From Acidobacteriota bacterium (GTDB lineage: Bacteria > Acidobacteriota > Terriglobia > Terriglobales > Acidobacteriaceae), in contig JAFDVW010000013.1 of the NCBI GenBank assembly GCA_018268755.1, positions 62,001 to 126,000 on the forward strand: 64,000 nucleotides of DNA, in the 5' to 3' direction. A program made the position numbers and the translations under genes. Under the pieces are notes generated by a model. That model was given only the letters and a program-made list of their open reading frames with translations, was not told where the DNA came from and did not search any database. Shown here in pieces: positions 37,799-45,770 of this stretch (within the stretch, counting starts at the first letter, position 1; the number at the start of each line of letters is the position of its first letter).

Positions 37799-38333
37799 TC
37801 CTGTCCCTCTTCGGGGGTGCGGACGTCACCCATACCGTGGGGCCATGAGCCTGACGGACGAGTTTCTCGGCAAGGTCGCCTCCGAAGAGTTCCCGAAATC
37901 GTGAGACGTGATGTCTTCCGATCACGATGGTGTGGCACCGATGCACGGCGGCCATCTCTACGATTTCATCAGCAAGATCCCGTCCTTCGGGCAATTGCCG
38001 GACGGTTGTTTTGAGGACGCGCGCAGGCACACCTGCGCTCTTCAGTGCCGATTGAGCGCCGCGAAGAACGTCTCTTGCTCTGCGACGCGCAACCGACAGC
38101 CACTGTTTTTGCTCCCTCTTCAGTTCCTTGCCTAACATCTCTTCTTTGCTCGGATCTTCCGCTCCACCGAATTCCAGCAGTTCGGTGGGCAAAGAGGGCA
38201 GCATGTATCCAAGACAAATTCGAAACCCTCTGCGCTTGCCCACCAAAACACCTACATATTGCAGCGTGTGCCGAAATGCTTCTGACTCATCCACAATGAC
38301 GAAAAGACCGGAGCTGGCTACCCGCGACGTCAT
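37782..38333 (-). CDS. universal stress protein (UspA family)
   Basis: A 183-residue single-domain UspA-fold protein. The start LFVIVDESEAFRHTLQYVG matches the first strand and helix; the ATP-loop region near the C-terminus reads IVIGRHHVSRFRELFGGDLAEKLVRQAHGPTVWV, a weak version of the G-x2-G-x9-G-S/T motif. An additional helix-rich insert (KELKREQKQWLSVARRRARDVL) lies in the middle. Its ATG overlaps the stop of the small upstream gene and its end overlaps sdhB, so it belongs to the nuoG-sdhB cluster. Confidence 0.85.
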   Translation of the reverse strand: MTSRVASSGLFVIVDESEAFRHTLQYVGVLVGKRRGFRICLGYMLPSLPTELLEFGGAEDPSKEEMLGKELKREQKQWLSVARRRARDVLRGAQSALKSAGVPARVLKTTVRQLPEGRDLADEIVEMAAVHRCHTIVIGRHHVSRFRELFGGDLAEKLVRQAHGPTVWVTSAPPKRDRNGHGR

Positions 38334-38560
38334 CGCTCGTACCTCGTCCTTTCTTTGGTCCGTGCCTGGCCCGACGCGGCATGTGCCGTCACTGTCCGCA
38401 CGAGAATCTCGGATGCTTCGCCGGCCAGTTCCTTGGCCTGCTCCTGGAGGTCACGCCGATACCAGTACTCTGGCCGCCGCACGATGCTTTCGCACCCCTC
38501 TCGCAGGTCCAGCCAGCAAGGCGGCAACTTATGAGCCCGGGCAAACGCTTCCAGGGTCAT
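38330..38560 (-). CDS. small conserved-looking protein between nuoG and usp
   Basis: A 76-residue charged helical protein (MTLEAFARAHKLPPCW...RRPEYWYRRDLQEQAKEL...). No family is recognised. Its start lies inside the 3' end of nuoG (32-base overlap) and its stop overlaps the ATG of the stress-protein gene, the layout of a true operon member. A GAGG sits seven bases before the ATG. The function is unknown. Confidence 0.55.
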   Translation of the reverse strand: MTLEAFARAHKLPPCWLDLREGCESIVRRPEYWYRRDLQEQAKELAGEASEILVRTVTAHAASGQARTKERTRYER

Positions 38561-40958
38561 TCCACTGCCTCGGTTCGGAGACCTGCTCGCCGCCGCTCTC
38601 TTCTCGTTCACTGGGCAATACGAGGCGACTCTCCATGACGTCGTCAAGCACCCGGCAATAACGACCCAAGGTGCCGGAAGAGAACAGATCATCTTGCGAA
38701 GGAACGATCAGCTGAGTTTCCCCTGCCCCTTCACTCGGTACGAATTCGCTCGCCGTCGTGTCGCCTTTTCCAACCGAAAGATCAACATGCATGGAGCGGT
38801 AGCCTGGAACAAGGAAGCGAATCTCGTCCAGCACCGAGTTCGGATCGAAGGGTTCCAGGCGCGGTTCCAAGTTTTGTCTTTGCATCCAGACCGCCTGACG
38901 ATCCACCTCTCCAGACTGTGCCCCTCGCGATTGACCGGTATCGGCCCGGACACCCTCTCCGCGCGTAACGAGCTTTTCGATCGGAAAGCCCATGTAACGT
39001 CCGAGCCGGGCTATGATCTCCAGGTCGCTCTTGGGCCCAATCACTTCCCCGGCCTTTCTTAACCTCTGGAGGTCACCACAAGTATTGGTGAAAGTGCCCG
39101 ATTTCTCATAAGCACCTGTGGCAGGAAAGACGACATCGGCCAACTGGGCGGTCTCGGTGAGAAACAGATCCTGCACGACTAGAAACGCTGCCCGCAGTAC
39201 GAATGGGTCGAGGTGGTAGCGAGCTACGGGATTCGAACCAACAACATACAACGCCTTCAGGCTCCCCTCTTTGGCCGCTTCGATCATCTGCAGAAGATTG
39301 AGTCCTGGTTGCGTGGGGAAATCGGCGTCCCAGGCTTCGCGAAACGGAGAACTCTTCGAGAGCGGTGTGTATCCCGGCAACAGGTGTGGGTAGAGCCCCA
39401 TGTCGGCAGCGCCGCGCGAGTTCGCGTAATCACCCAGGCAAACCAGCTTGCAGCCCGGAAGGGCTGCACCAAACTGAACAAGTCGAGCGATATCTTGTCC
39501 CCGCAACTCAGAACCAATAACGATGACGAGGCCGTTTTCGGCTCGCAGGTGATCTCTTAACGCGGTGAGTTTGTCAGGGCTAGACTGCTCCCCAGTGCAC
39601 CCTTCGCAAGCATGATCGTTCCCAGCCAGGAAGTCCGCCGCAGAGCTTTCGCCGCCCTCATTGATCTGCACAAACAGCGTCGCCTGTCGGGTCAACTTGA
39701 TCGGACGTGCATTGATCAGATACAAGCGGGCGTGGTGGAGGCGGACGCTGTTTCGGATCTGCCAGGCCAACAGCGGATGCTGATATGTGGGGTCATTCCC
39801 GATGACCAGGATGGCGGAAGCGGTGAGCACCTCGTTCATGCTGGCTGTGGAGTTCAACCTTCCTCCCAGTGCACGAAATAGCGACGGGAAATCCGCCGTC
39901 CGATGATGATCGATGTTATTGGTGTGGAGGGCGACCCGGGCAAGCTTCTGCAGGAGATAGTTCTCTTCATTGGTCGTGCGTGTCGAACCAATCACGCCGA
40001 TTGCGTTTCCACCGGAGCCATCTCGAACTTCGCGCCAGCGCCCAGCTACCGTCTCAAGAGCTTCTTCCCACGAAGCTGGAACAAGCCGGCCATTCCTGCG
40101 GACGAGAGGTTGCCTGATCCGTTCCGGATGGGCGGTGAAATCGAAGGCATAGCGCCCCTTGATGCACAGGAAATCGCCATTGATGCCGCTCTTGTCCCGG
40201 TTCGAGCCACGGACGATTTCCATGCCAGTCTGGTTCGGACGTACCCCAAGGGTGGTCGTGCATCCATCGCCGCAATGAGTGCAGACGGTCGCCACATGTT
40301 TCATCTCCCAGGGACGAGTCTTGTAGCGATATGCACCCGATGTCAAGGCACCGACGGGACAGATATCGATACACATGCCACATTCTTCGCATTCGAGGTA
40401 GTCGCCCTTGTTCGGCACGATCAGCTGGGAGGAGTTGCGGTTGGCAATGCCAAGGGCCCATACATCCATGCCCTCACCACAGACGCGCACGCAGCGGTAG
40501 CACATGATGCACCGGGGCCGGTCAAAGTAAACCACCGGAGACCATTGCTGCTCGTCCTTGTGGTTCTTGGGGTCAATCAGCTTGGACTCGCCGGGTCCAT
40601 AGGTCAGGGTTGCATCCTGCAGTTCGCACTGCCCGCCGGCGTCACATACCGGACAATCCAAGGGATGGTTCTGCAGCACGAATTCCAGCATGGCCTTACG
40701 AGCCTGCTTGACGGTGGCACTCTCTGTGGTGACCACCATTCCCTCGCTGATGAACGTGGTGCAGGCGGTCTGTAGCTTCGGCATCTTGGCGATTTCCACC
40801 AGGCACATCCGGCAGGCGCCTTGCAGCGATAGACCTGGGTAGTAGCAGAAGGATGGAATTTCAATGCCGACGCGCTTGCAGGCCTCGATCAGTGGCGTGC
40901 CGGCGGGCTGCGTGATCTTCTTCCCGTCCACCGTGATGTTTACATCAGCCATAGCCAC
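38529..40958 (-). CDS. nuoG: NADH-quinone oxidoreductase subunit G-like protein (stand-alone)
   Basis: The 809-residue protein has the NuoG cluster set in order: a [2Fe-2S] motif (CYYPGLSLQGACRMC near residue 38), the His-ligated [4Fe-4S] (HPLDCPVCDAGGQC near 98), two more (CIMCYRCVRVC and CEECGMCIDICPVG) and then a molybdopterin-oxidoreductase domain opening with CTHCGDGC. In complex I, NuoG carries electrons from NuoF toward the membrane arm. No other nuo genes are adjacent. The C-terminal 130 residues are poorly conserved. Neighbours are cupin (upstream) and stress/sdhB genes (downstream). It may serve an auxiliary NADH- or formate-linked complex rather than complex I. Confidence 0.88.
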   Translation of the reverse strand: MAMADVNITVDGKKITQPAGTPLIEACKRVGIEIPSFCYYPGLSLQGACRMCLVEIAKMPKLQTACTTFISEGMVVTTESATVKQARKAMLEFVLQNHPLDCPVCDAGGQCELQDATLTYGPGESKLIDPKNHKDEQQWSPVVYFDRPRCIMCYRCVRVCGEGMDVWALGIANRNSSQLIVPNKGDYLECEECGMCIDICPVGALTSGAYRYKTRPWEMKHVATVCTHCGDGCTTTLGVRPNQTGMEIVRGSNRDKSGINGDFLCIKGRYAFDFTAHPERIRQPLVRRNGRLVPASWEEALETVAGRWREVRDGSGGNAIGVIGSTRTTNEENYLLQKLARVALHTNNIDHHRTADFPSLFRALGGRLNSTASMNEVLTASAILVIGNDPTYQHPLLAWQIRNSVRLHHARLYLINARPIKLTRQATLFVQINEGGESSAADFLAGNDHACEGCTGEQSSPDKLTALRDHLRAENGLVIVIGSELRGQDIARLVQFGAALPGCKLVCLGDYANSRGAADMGLYPHLLPGYTPLSKSSPFREAWDADFPTQPGLNLLQMIEAAKEGSLKALYVVGSNPVARYHLDPFVLRAAFLVVQDLFLTETAQLADVVFPATGAYEKSGTFTNTCGDLQRLRKAGEVIGPKSDLEIIARLGRYMGFPIEKLVTRGEGVRADTGQSRGAQSGEVDRQAVWMQRQNLEPRLEPFDPNSVLDEIRFLVPGYRSMHVDLSVGKGDTTASEFVPSEGAGETQLIVPSQDDLFSSGTLGRYCRVLDDVMESRLVLPSEREESGGEQVSEPRQWNDPGSVCPGS

Positions 40959-40989
40959 CCTGCATCAGTTTCGCGCACAGAGACGCAAC

Positions 40990-41430
40990 TCACCTGGCAT
41001 CGTGACGCTCTTCCATTGTGCCTCCCGGCCAGGAAATCGTGATGAGGAAAGCACTTTCCTCGAGCGCCTCGACGTCGTGAAGTATCCCGTAATCGAGCGC
41101 CATCAATTCTCCAGCTGCAAGGTCCACCTTCTGATCGGGCAGATGAATGCGGATCGTTCCGTGCAAGGAATGAATCGAAATTCTGCCGTCGGCATGATGC
41201 TCCTTCATCTGTGTGCTGTCCTTCATGAGGACCAGAACGATCCGGAAGTCTGGGTACTTGGCAAGCGTTTTCGAACTGCGCCCGCTCTCACGCTTCCAGG
41301 AGTCCTGGTTTCGGAGTTGCTGGAGTTCATCCGAGAGATTAAATCGCAAAAGTGGACCGGCTAGATGAGGCAATCTGTTCAGGGGCTCGCTAGCTTCCCC
41401 AGGCTTACGAGCCGTTGTATTTCGCGTCAT
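40990..41430 (-). CDS. cupin-domain protein
   Basis: A 146-residue protein with a single cupin barrel in the second half: LMKDSTQMKEHHADGRISIHSLHGTIRIHL gives the two metal-site His and the first cupin motif, and LAAGELMALDYGILHDVEALEESAFLITI the second. Such small cupins bind a metal and small ligands; the role here is unknown. GGAGG eight bases before the ATG at 41430 decides the start. It lies 31 bases upstream of nuoG on the same strand. Confidence 0.85.
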   Translation of the reverse strand: MTRNTTARKPGEASEPLNRLPHLAGPLLRFNLSDELQQLRNQDSWKRESGRSSKTLAKYPDFRIVLVLMKDSTQMKEHHADGRISIHSLHGTIRIHLPDQKVDLAAGELMALDYGILHDVEALEESAFLITISWPGGTMEERHDAR

Positions 41431-41555
41431 CGTTCTTGCCTCCATGGTCTGAAATCATCGTATTGGATCGCTTATCCGGTACACCCAAGAGTACGCCACG
41501 ATCGAGAGTCCCGCCCGTACGTATGTTCGCTCGCCTGCCGCTCACAATTCGGCGT

Positions 41556-41789
41556 CTATTGCCTGAGCCCGTCCTCCACCTTGGCGTGCTTTTCCGGCTC
41601 GAGGTTCGGATATAAGGGTCTTTGAGTCTTAAAGACGAGGTGGTAACGGCTATCGTTTTCGAGTCGTATCGCCTGGACCAATTCCCATCCCTGCATGCCG
41701 TATTCCTGAAGTATCCGCCGCAGTTCGTCGTCAAAGTCGACACCACCATCGATCTCTGTACACAGCGTCGCGTATTTCCACTGGGCCAT
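41556..41789 (-). CDS. DUF4177-like small protein
   Basis: A 77-residue protein with WKYATLCTEIDGG at the start and LQEYGMQGWELVQAIRLEND...YHLVFK, which is the pattern of DUF4177 (a short alpha-beta domain with a conserved GWELV). AGGAGG before the ATG at 41789 supports the start. The gene lies between the flavin reductase and the cupin gene on the same strand. Its function is unknown. Confidence 0.75.
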   Translation of the reverse strand: MAQWKYATLCTEIDGGVDFDDELRRILQEYGMQGWELVQAIRLENDSRYHLVFKTQRPLYPNLEPEKHAKVEDGLRQ

Positions 41790-41915
41790 CTTGGTACCTC
41801 CTGACTGTTTTGCCGTCATCTGCGGGACCTCTTACATCGACCAAGGCCGTCCGCTTTCGGCTTCGCATCTTCGTCCGCTTGACGTTCCATGCGGTGAACA
41901 ACAGTTTCGCGGCAA

Positions 41916-42650
41916 CTAATACCCGGAGAACTCCTCGGTGCGAATGTTGTCTTCATCTATGCCCGCAGCCGTCAGCATTCGCCGCATCGCAGCCACCATC
42001 GCAGGCGGACCGGCAACGTAATACACAGGTTCCTCAAGCACAGGAACGTATCGGGCTAGCATCTCCCGATTGATGAAGCCAATCTCAGCTGCCCAGTCTC
42101 GGTGCGACTTCTCCATCTCCGACATGGTGGGAATGAAACGGAATCGAGGGTTTGTCTTCGTCAGTTGAGCCAGCGCCTCCAGGAACGCGGCATCCTCAGG
42201 CCTGCGATTACCGTAGAACAGATACAGTTCTTGCGGGAGTCGGTCATGGGCAGCCTGGCGGACCATGCTCAGAAAAGGTGTGATTCCGATTCCACCTGCG
42301 AGGAACACGGCCGGGCGGGTGGGACTCCGATGAAGCGTGAAGTAGCCAAACGGGCCATCCACCTTCACGCTGCTACCGATGGGGAGGGCCTGCAAGATGT
42401 GCTTGAAGGCAGTATCACGCATCCGGGTGGCTACCAGAAGCTCATCTTCGTAGGGCGCGCTGGCGATTGAAAATGCCCGGCTGTTGCCCTCAGGATCACT
42501 CTCTGGCGGATCAATCAATGTCAAATCGATGGATTGTCCCGCCCTGAACTCGAACCCGCTGGGCTTCTCAAGATGGAATGCGATGGTGCCTTCGGCAATT
42601 TCCTCGCGTTGTTTCAGTACCGCGGTATGGGTGGACACCAAAACGGACAT
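41916..42650 (-). CDS. FAD/NAD(P)H ferredoxin-reductase-type oxidoreductase (paralogue)
   Basis: A 244-residue close paralogue of the protein at 32318-33061, sharing RAFSIASAP, RMRDTAFK, PAVFLAGGIGITPFLS and YYVAGPPAMV. It has the FAD barrel and NAD(P)-binding domain but no own heme or iron-sulfur domain. It heads the minus-strand set that includes DUF4177, cupin, nuoG, stress protein and sdhB, so it could reduce one of those Fe-S proteins. The second of two adjacent ATGs (42650) is better spaced from AGGAGG than the one at 42653. Confidence 0.9.
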   Translation of the reverse strand: MSVLVSTHTAVLKQREEIAEGTIAFHLEKPSGFEFRAGQSIDLTLIDPPESDPEGNSRAFSIASAPYEDELLVATRMRDTAFKHILQALPIGSSVKVDGPFGYFTLHRSPTRPAVFLAGGIGITPFLSMVRQAAHDRLPQELYLFYGNRRPEDAAFLEALAQLTKTNPRFRFIPTMSEMEKSHRDWAAEIGFINREMLARYVPVLEEPVYYVAGPPAMVAAMRRMLTAAGIDEDNIRTEEFSGY

Positions 42651-42770
42651 CATTCCTCCTCTTGCGGGCTGGATGCTTGACTCAGTTGCCGGACCTACCC
42701 ATCGAGCGACCGTCGTGCTGCGTTCTCGGCCGCTTTTCTGGTCCTATACTCGTCCTCCCGTAGATTCGCA

Positions 42771-42792
42771 GCAATAGACCTTTCATACCAGC
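42771..42792 (-). promoter_or_regulatory. GTAC...CTATT motif, minus copy A
   Basis: Read on the minus strand, this is CTGGTA-N7-GTCTATTGC plus one base, 121 bases upstream of the flavin reductase start. It matches the copy at 50146-50167 at 17 of 22 positions. It may be an operator or promoter element. Confidence 0.4.
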
Positions 42793-42846
42793 TTTCCAAA
42801 CGTTTGTTTTTAGGGCTGCCTCAGCATGATGGTTGTTTCTTTCACG

Positions 42847-42893
42847 AGTACGAACGGACTATTTCAAAGAAGCGGCACCAGTGAGGAAATAGG
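42847..42893 (+). promoter_or_regulatory. GTAC...CTATT motif, plus copy A
   Basis: The element is AGTACGAACGGACTATT (42847-42863), then 21 bases, then GGAAATAGG (42885-42893). The element at 50371-50417 has the same two blocks with one difference and exactly the same spacing. It faces the PPOX gene. Confidence 0.45.
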
Positions 42894-43061
42894 GAGTGGA
42901 GAATAGCCATCGGAGTGGCCAAGGGCGATGAAAACCTGTGCGGATCTGCCTGTGAGGTGCGAACTGCGATGCGGCAAGTGAACACGACCTTGCCATCTGA
43001 CGGTCGGCCCTGCGCCCTCGTACTGTTCCGGCACATCCAACTAAGGGTATGAGGTGAGACG

Positions 43062-43583
43062 ATGACACCGAACACAGTTCCTGACCTGCGCGGGCAGATG
43101 TTCCGCGGCAAACGACTCATGCCCGACGCCGACGCGCGAGAGTTCCTGAGCAAACAGAAGATTGCTCATGTGGGCACAGTTGATGGGAATGGATTCCCAT
43201 ATGTTGTCCCGCTGGTCTACATCTACGAGAGCGGAGACTCCCTGTACCTCCACACCGGTGCGCATCAAGGACACTTCCTTACAAACGTGCAACAGAACCC
43301 TCGGATCTGCGTCGAAGTCTCCGACATTGGACCGCTGCACAAAGGGAAGCGTTTCGCGTGCGACTCCGCCCTCGTCTACACGAGCGTTGTAGTTTTTGGT
43401 CCAGCGCGCATTCTCTATCACGATCGCGACAAGAAAGCATGGTTTCTGGATCGGCTCCTCGCGAAACACGGGGATCCGTCGTGGAAGTTTGAGCCGGGAT
43501 ACCCATTGATCAACGAGATCATCCTGTACGAGCAAAAGATCGAGGTGCTGACGGGCAAACAGAGTTCAGGTCTCTACCACTGA
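43062..43583 (+). CDS. pyridoxamine 5'-phosphate oxidase-family flavin protein
   Basis: A 173-residue split-barrel protein of the PPOX superfamily: MPDADAREFLSKQKIAHVGTVDGNGFPYVVPLVYIYESGDSLYLHTG is the typical FMN-binding first half, with HKGKRFACDSALVYTSVVVFG following. Members bind FMN, F420 or heme and many are stress-related reductases of unknown substrate. The next gene (redoxin) starts 18 bases downstream, so they are probably co-transcribed. An upstream GTAC...CTATT element may control it. Confidence 0.87.
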   Translation: MTPNTVPDLRGQMFRGKRLMPDADAREFLSKQKIAHVGTVDGNGFPYVVPLVYIYESGDSLYLHTGAHQGHFLTNVQQNPRICVEVSDIGPLHKGKRFACDSALVYTSVVVFGPARILYHDRDKKAWFLDRLLAKHGDPSWKFEPGYPLINEIILYEQKIEVLTGKQSSGLYH

Positions 43584-43601
43584 ACGCAACTGAGGACAGG
43601 A

Positions 43602-44213
43602 ATGGGAAGCATGACTTCCACAGATGGCGTTCCTGGAGCCTTCGAAGGGAGACAAAGAATGTTACAGGCCGAAGTCGGCGGGGGAACCGCCAATGCCCCC
43701 CAGGCACACCCGTCCAAGGGTCAGTTGATTCGGGATTTCACTCTCACCTCCACCCTCGGGCAGCAAGTCAGTCTCTCTGACTATCGAGGGCGTTCCAACC
43801 TGGTACTTGTATTCGCGGGAGGCGGGGCTGGGAACCCGGATCGGAAGCTTTTGGCTGAGATTGCGGCCGATTATATCCACATTCACGAGGAGCAGGCGGA
43901 GGTATTGGCCATCATGCAATGTGCCCGGGAACGAGCGGCGCGAATAGGGCAAGAGGAGAATCTCTCATTCCCGTTATTGGTCGACGAAGATGGGCGGATA
44001 CATCGTCCCGCGGGCGCTGTGGACAAGGAGGGCCACCCAGCGACCGCTATCTATATTACAGACCGTTACGGCGAGGTGTTCGTTGTGTACCGGGCGGCAG
44101 AGGGCCAGGCAATGCCCGGTTCAGGGGAGATTGTGGCGTGGCTAAGTTTCATCAACAGCCAGTGCCCGGAATGCGGTTCTCCAGAGTGGCCCCCGCAACC
44201 GGACTCTCGGTGA
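43602..44213 (+). CDS. redoxin/AhpC-TSA-like thioredoxin-fold protein lacking peroxidatic Cys
   Basis: A 203-residue protein with the peroxiredoxin fold: GQLIRDFTLTSTLGQQVSLSDYRGRSNLVLVFAGGGAGN, then FPLLVDEDGRIHRPAGA and ATAIYITDRYGEV. At the position of the peroxidatic Cys (usually after FxP-x2-x2-C) it has AGGGAGN, so peroxidase activity by the usual route is doubtful. A CPEC pair near the C-terminus (residues about 189-192) could give disulfide chemistry. GAGGACAGG before the ATG at 43602 supports the start; later in-frame ATGs exist. It follows the PPOX gene. Confidence 0.78.
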   Translation: MGSMTSTDGVPGAFEGRQRMLQAEVGGGTANAPQAHPSKGQLIRDFTLTSTLGQQVSLSDYRGRSNLVLVFAGGGAGNPDRKLLAEIAADYIHIHEEQAEVLAIMQCARERAARIGQEENLSFPLLVDEDGRIHRPAGAVDKEGHPATAIYITDRYGEVFVVYRAAEGQAMPGSGEIVAWLSFINSQCPECGSPEWPPQPDSR

Positions 44214-44253
44214 ATTCGGATGCGGAACATTTTCCTAAGGAGGAGATACAGAG

Positions 44254-44619
44254 ATGATTAACCTCAAGCGTGCTTATGATTCCGCGAGCAAAGATGACGG
44301 CGTCCGTATCCTGGTAGAGCGGCTCTGGCCGCGCGGCGTGAAGAAGGGTGCACTCCGCCTTGATGCCTGGCTCAAGGATGTCGCTCCGAGCACGAAACTC
44401 CGCCAGTGGTTTAGTCACGATCCAGCCAAATGGACAGAGTTTCAGCGACGGTATTCGGCTGAGCTGGATGCGAAACCCGAAGTCCTGGAACCGATCGTTA
44501 ATGCCGCGCGTCGGGGTCGCGTCACTCTGGTGTTCAGCACCCACGATGCGGAACGCAACAACGCCGTGGCTCTGAGGACTTACCTGGCAACCAAGAGAGA
44601 AACACGTCGAAGGGGGTAG
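44254..44619 (+). CDS. DUF488 family protein (YeaO-like)
   Basis: A 121-residue DUF488 protein with the hallmark RILVERLWPRGVKKGALRLDAWLKDVAPS near residue 20 and LRQWFSHDPAKWTEFQRRY, ending in TLVFSTHDAERNNAVALRTYL. The domain has an unknown activity, possibly nucleic-acid or nucleotide related. AAGGAGGAG lies ten bases before the ATG. A distant DUF488 protein of the other subtype is at 48884-49579. Confidence 0.9.
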   Translation: MINLKRAYDSASKDDGVRILVERLWPRGVKKGALRLDAWLKDVAPSTKLRQWFSHDPAKWTEFQRRYSAELDAKPEVLEPIVNAARRGRVTLVFSTHDAERNNAVALRTYLATKRETRRRG

Positions 44620-44647
44620 CGAGCGGCGTAGCCACTCAGTGAGGAGA

Positions 44648-45748
44648 ATGACAACCCGAATGACCCACCCACCGTACACAGGATCGTCTGACGAACTGCA
44701 TCGCCTGGCAGCATTCGACACCCATGCGCCGCTGGAAGAAGGGACCCTGGGGAAGCTGTACAGTTACATGCTGAAATGCCGCACCGTGGAGGAACGAATA
44801 CGCCTCTTGTATCGGCAGGGCCGATTCTCCGGCAATTACTTCTCCGCCGTGGGGCAAGAGGCAACCGAGGTTGGCGCCACCATGGACCTGCTTCCGGAAG
44901 ATACGGTTGCACCTTCTCACCGTAATTTCGTCACTCACATCATGAAGGGAACACCTCTCAAACTGATGTTTGCACACATCTTTCTGCGCAAAGCAAGCCC
45001 GGACCAGGGCCGTTGTGCGCAAGCCCATTGCGGATACGCTCCGCTCAACATCATCACCCCGGCATCGACGATTGCTGCACAACTGGCGATCGGCACCGGC
45101 GTTGCCCTGGCCAACAAGATGCAGAAGAAGATGAGTGTGGTCGTGGCCCTTTCGGGCGAAGGTTCCACCAGCCTAGGCCTTTGGCACGAATCGTTGAACT
45201 TTGCGGGCGTGCAGCAGTTGCCGATTGTCTTCATCCTGGAGAATAACCTTTGGGCAGAGTCGGTCCCGGCGCAACTTCAGAGTGCGGTGGCGGATTTCAG
45301 CATCAAAGCACAGGCCTATGGGATGCGTGGCATAACGGTGGATGGGAACGACGTGGTTGCGGTATACAAGGCGGCGCAAGAAGCCATATACGGCGCTCGC
45401 CAGGGAGTTGGGCCGACGCTGATCGAGTGCAAGACCTACCGGTGGTATGGCCACTCGGAGATTGATCCCGCGAAATATCGCCCGGTCGGGGAGTTGGAGT
45501 ACTGGAAGTCTCGCGATCCGATTCCAGCCATGGAGCGCTATCTCACGGAGCGCGGTTTCTGGGCAGATTCCTGGAAGCAAGAATTGCTGGCGGAATTCGA
45601 GCGGGAGATCGACGAAGCCATTGAGTTTGCGGAAAAGTCACCATACCCCGATCCGGTAGACGCTCTGGATCACGTGTTCTCCTTCAGCATTCGCGAGCGC
45701 GAACTGAACCGGAAGGTTTGGGCTCCCCAAGTCGCCGTAATGGTGTGA
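44648..45748 (+). CDS. 2-oxoacid dehydrogenase E1 component, alpha subunit
   Basis: The 366-residue thiamine-diphosphate enzyme subunit belongs to the pyruvate/branched-chain/acetoin dehydrogenase E1 alpha family. The cofactor motif is SGEGS...ENN (VALSGEGSTSLGLWHESL to ILENNLWAESV) near residues 165-200, and the phosphorylation-loop-like YRWYGHSEIDPAKYR follows. With E1 beta it decarboxylates a 2-oxoacid and acylates lipoyl-E2. Possible starts are GTG 44639, ATG 44648 and ATG 44660; spacing from AGGAG does not settle it. No E2 or E3 gene is adjacent. Confidence 0.9.
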   Translation: MTTRMTHPPYTGSSDELHRLAAFDTHAPLEEGTLGKLYSYMLKCRTVEERIRLLYRQGRFSGNYFSAVGQEATEVGATMDLLPEDTVAPSHRNFVTHIMKGTPLKLMFAHIFLRKASPDQGRCAQAHCGYAPLNIITPASTIAAQLAIGTGVALANKMQKKMSVVVALSGEGSTSLGLWHESLNFAGVQQLPIVFILENNLWAESVPAQLQSAVADFSIKAQAYGMRGITVDGNDVVAVYKAAQEAIYGARQGVGPTLIECKTYRWYGHSEIDPAKYRPVGELEYWKSRDPIPAMERYLTERGFWADSWKQELLAEFEREIDEAIEFAEKSPYPDPVDALDHVFSFSIRERELNRKVWAPQVAVMV

Positions 45749-45770
45749 ACCAGCCAGCGGAGGAACCTGG

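Larger units (their letters stand above)
42651..43061. other. divergent intergenic region carrying two copies of a GTAC...CTATT motif
   Basis: This 411-base region separates the flavin reductase (minus) and PPOX (plus) genes. No gene was found in it. It contains one motif copy pointing toward each gene, listed separately, and is a regulatory region with long leaders. Confidence 0.6.

Noticed and set aside
39903..40775. Plus-strand frame of 290 codons
   Set aside because: Antisense to the Fe-S region of nuoG; no protein family pattern.
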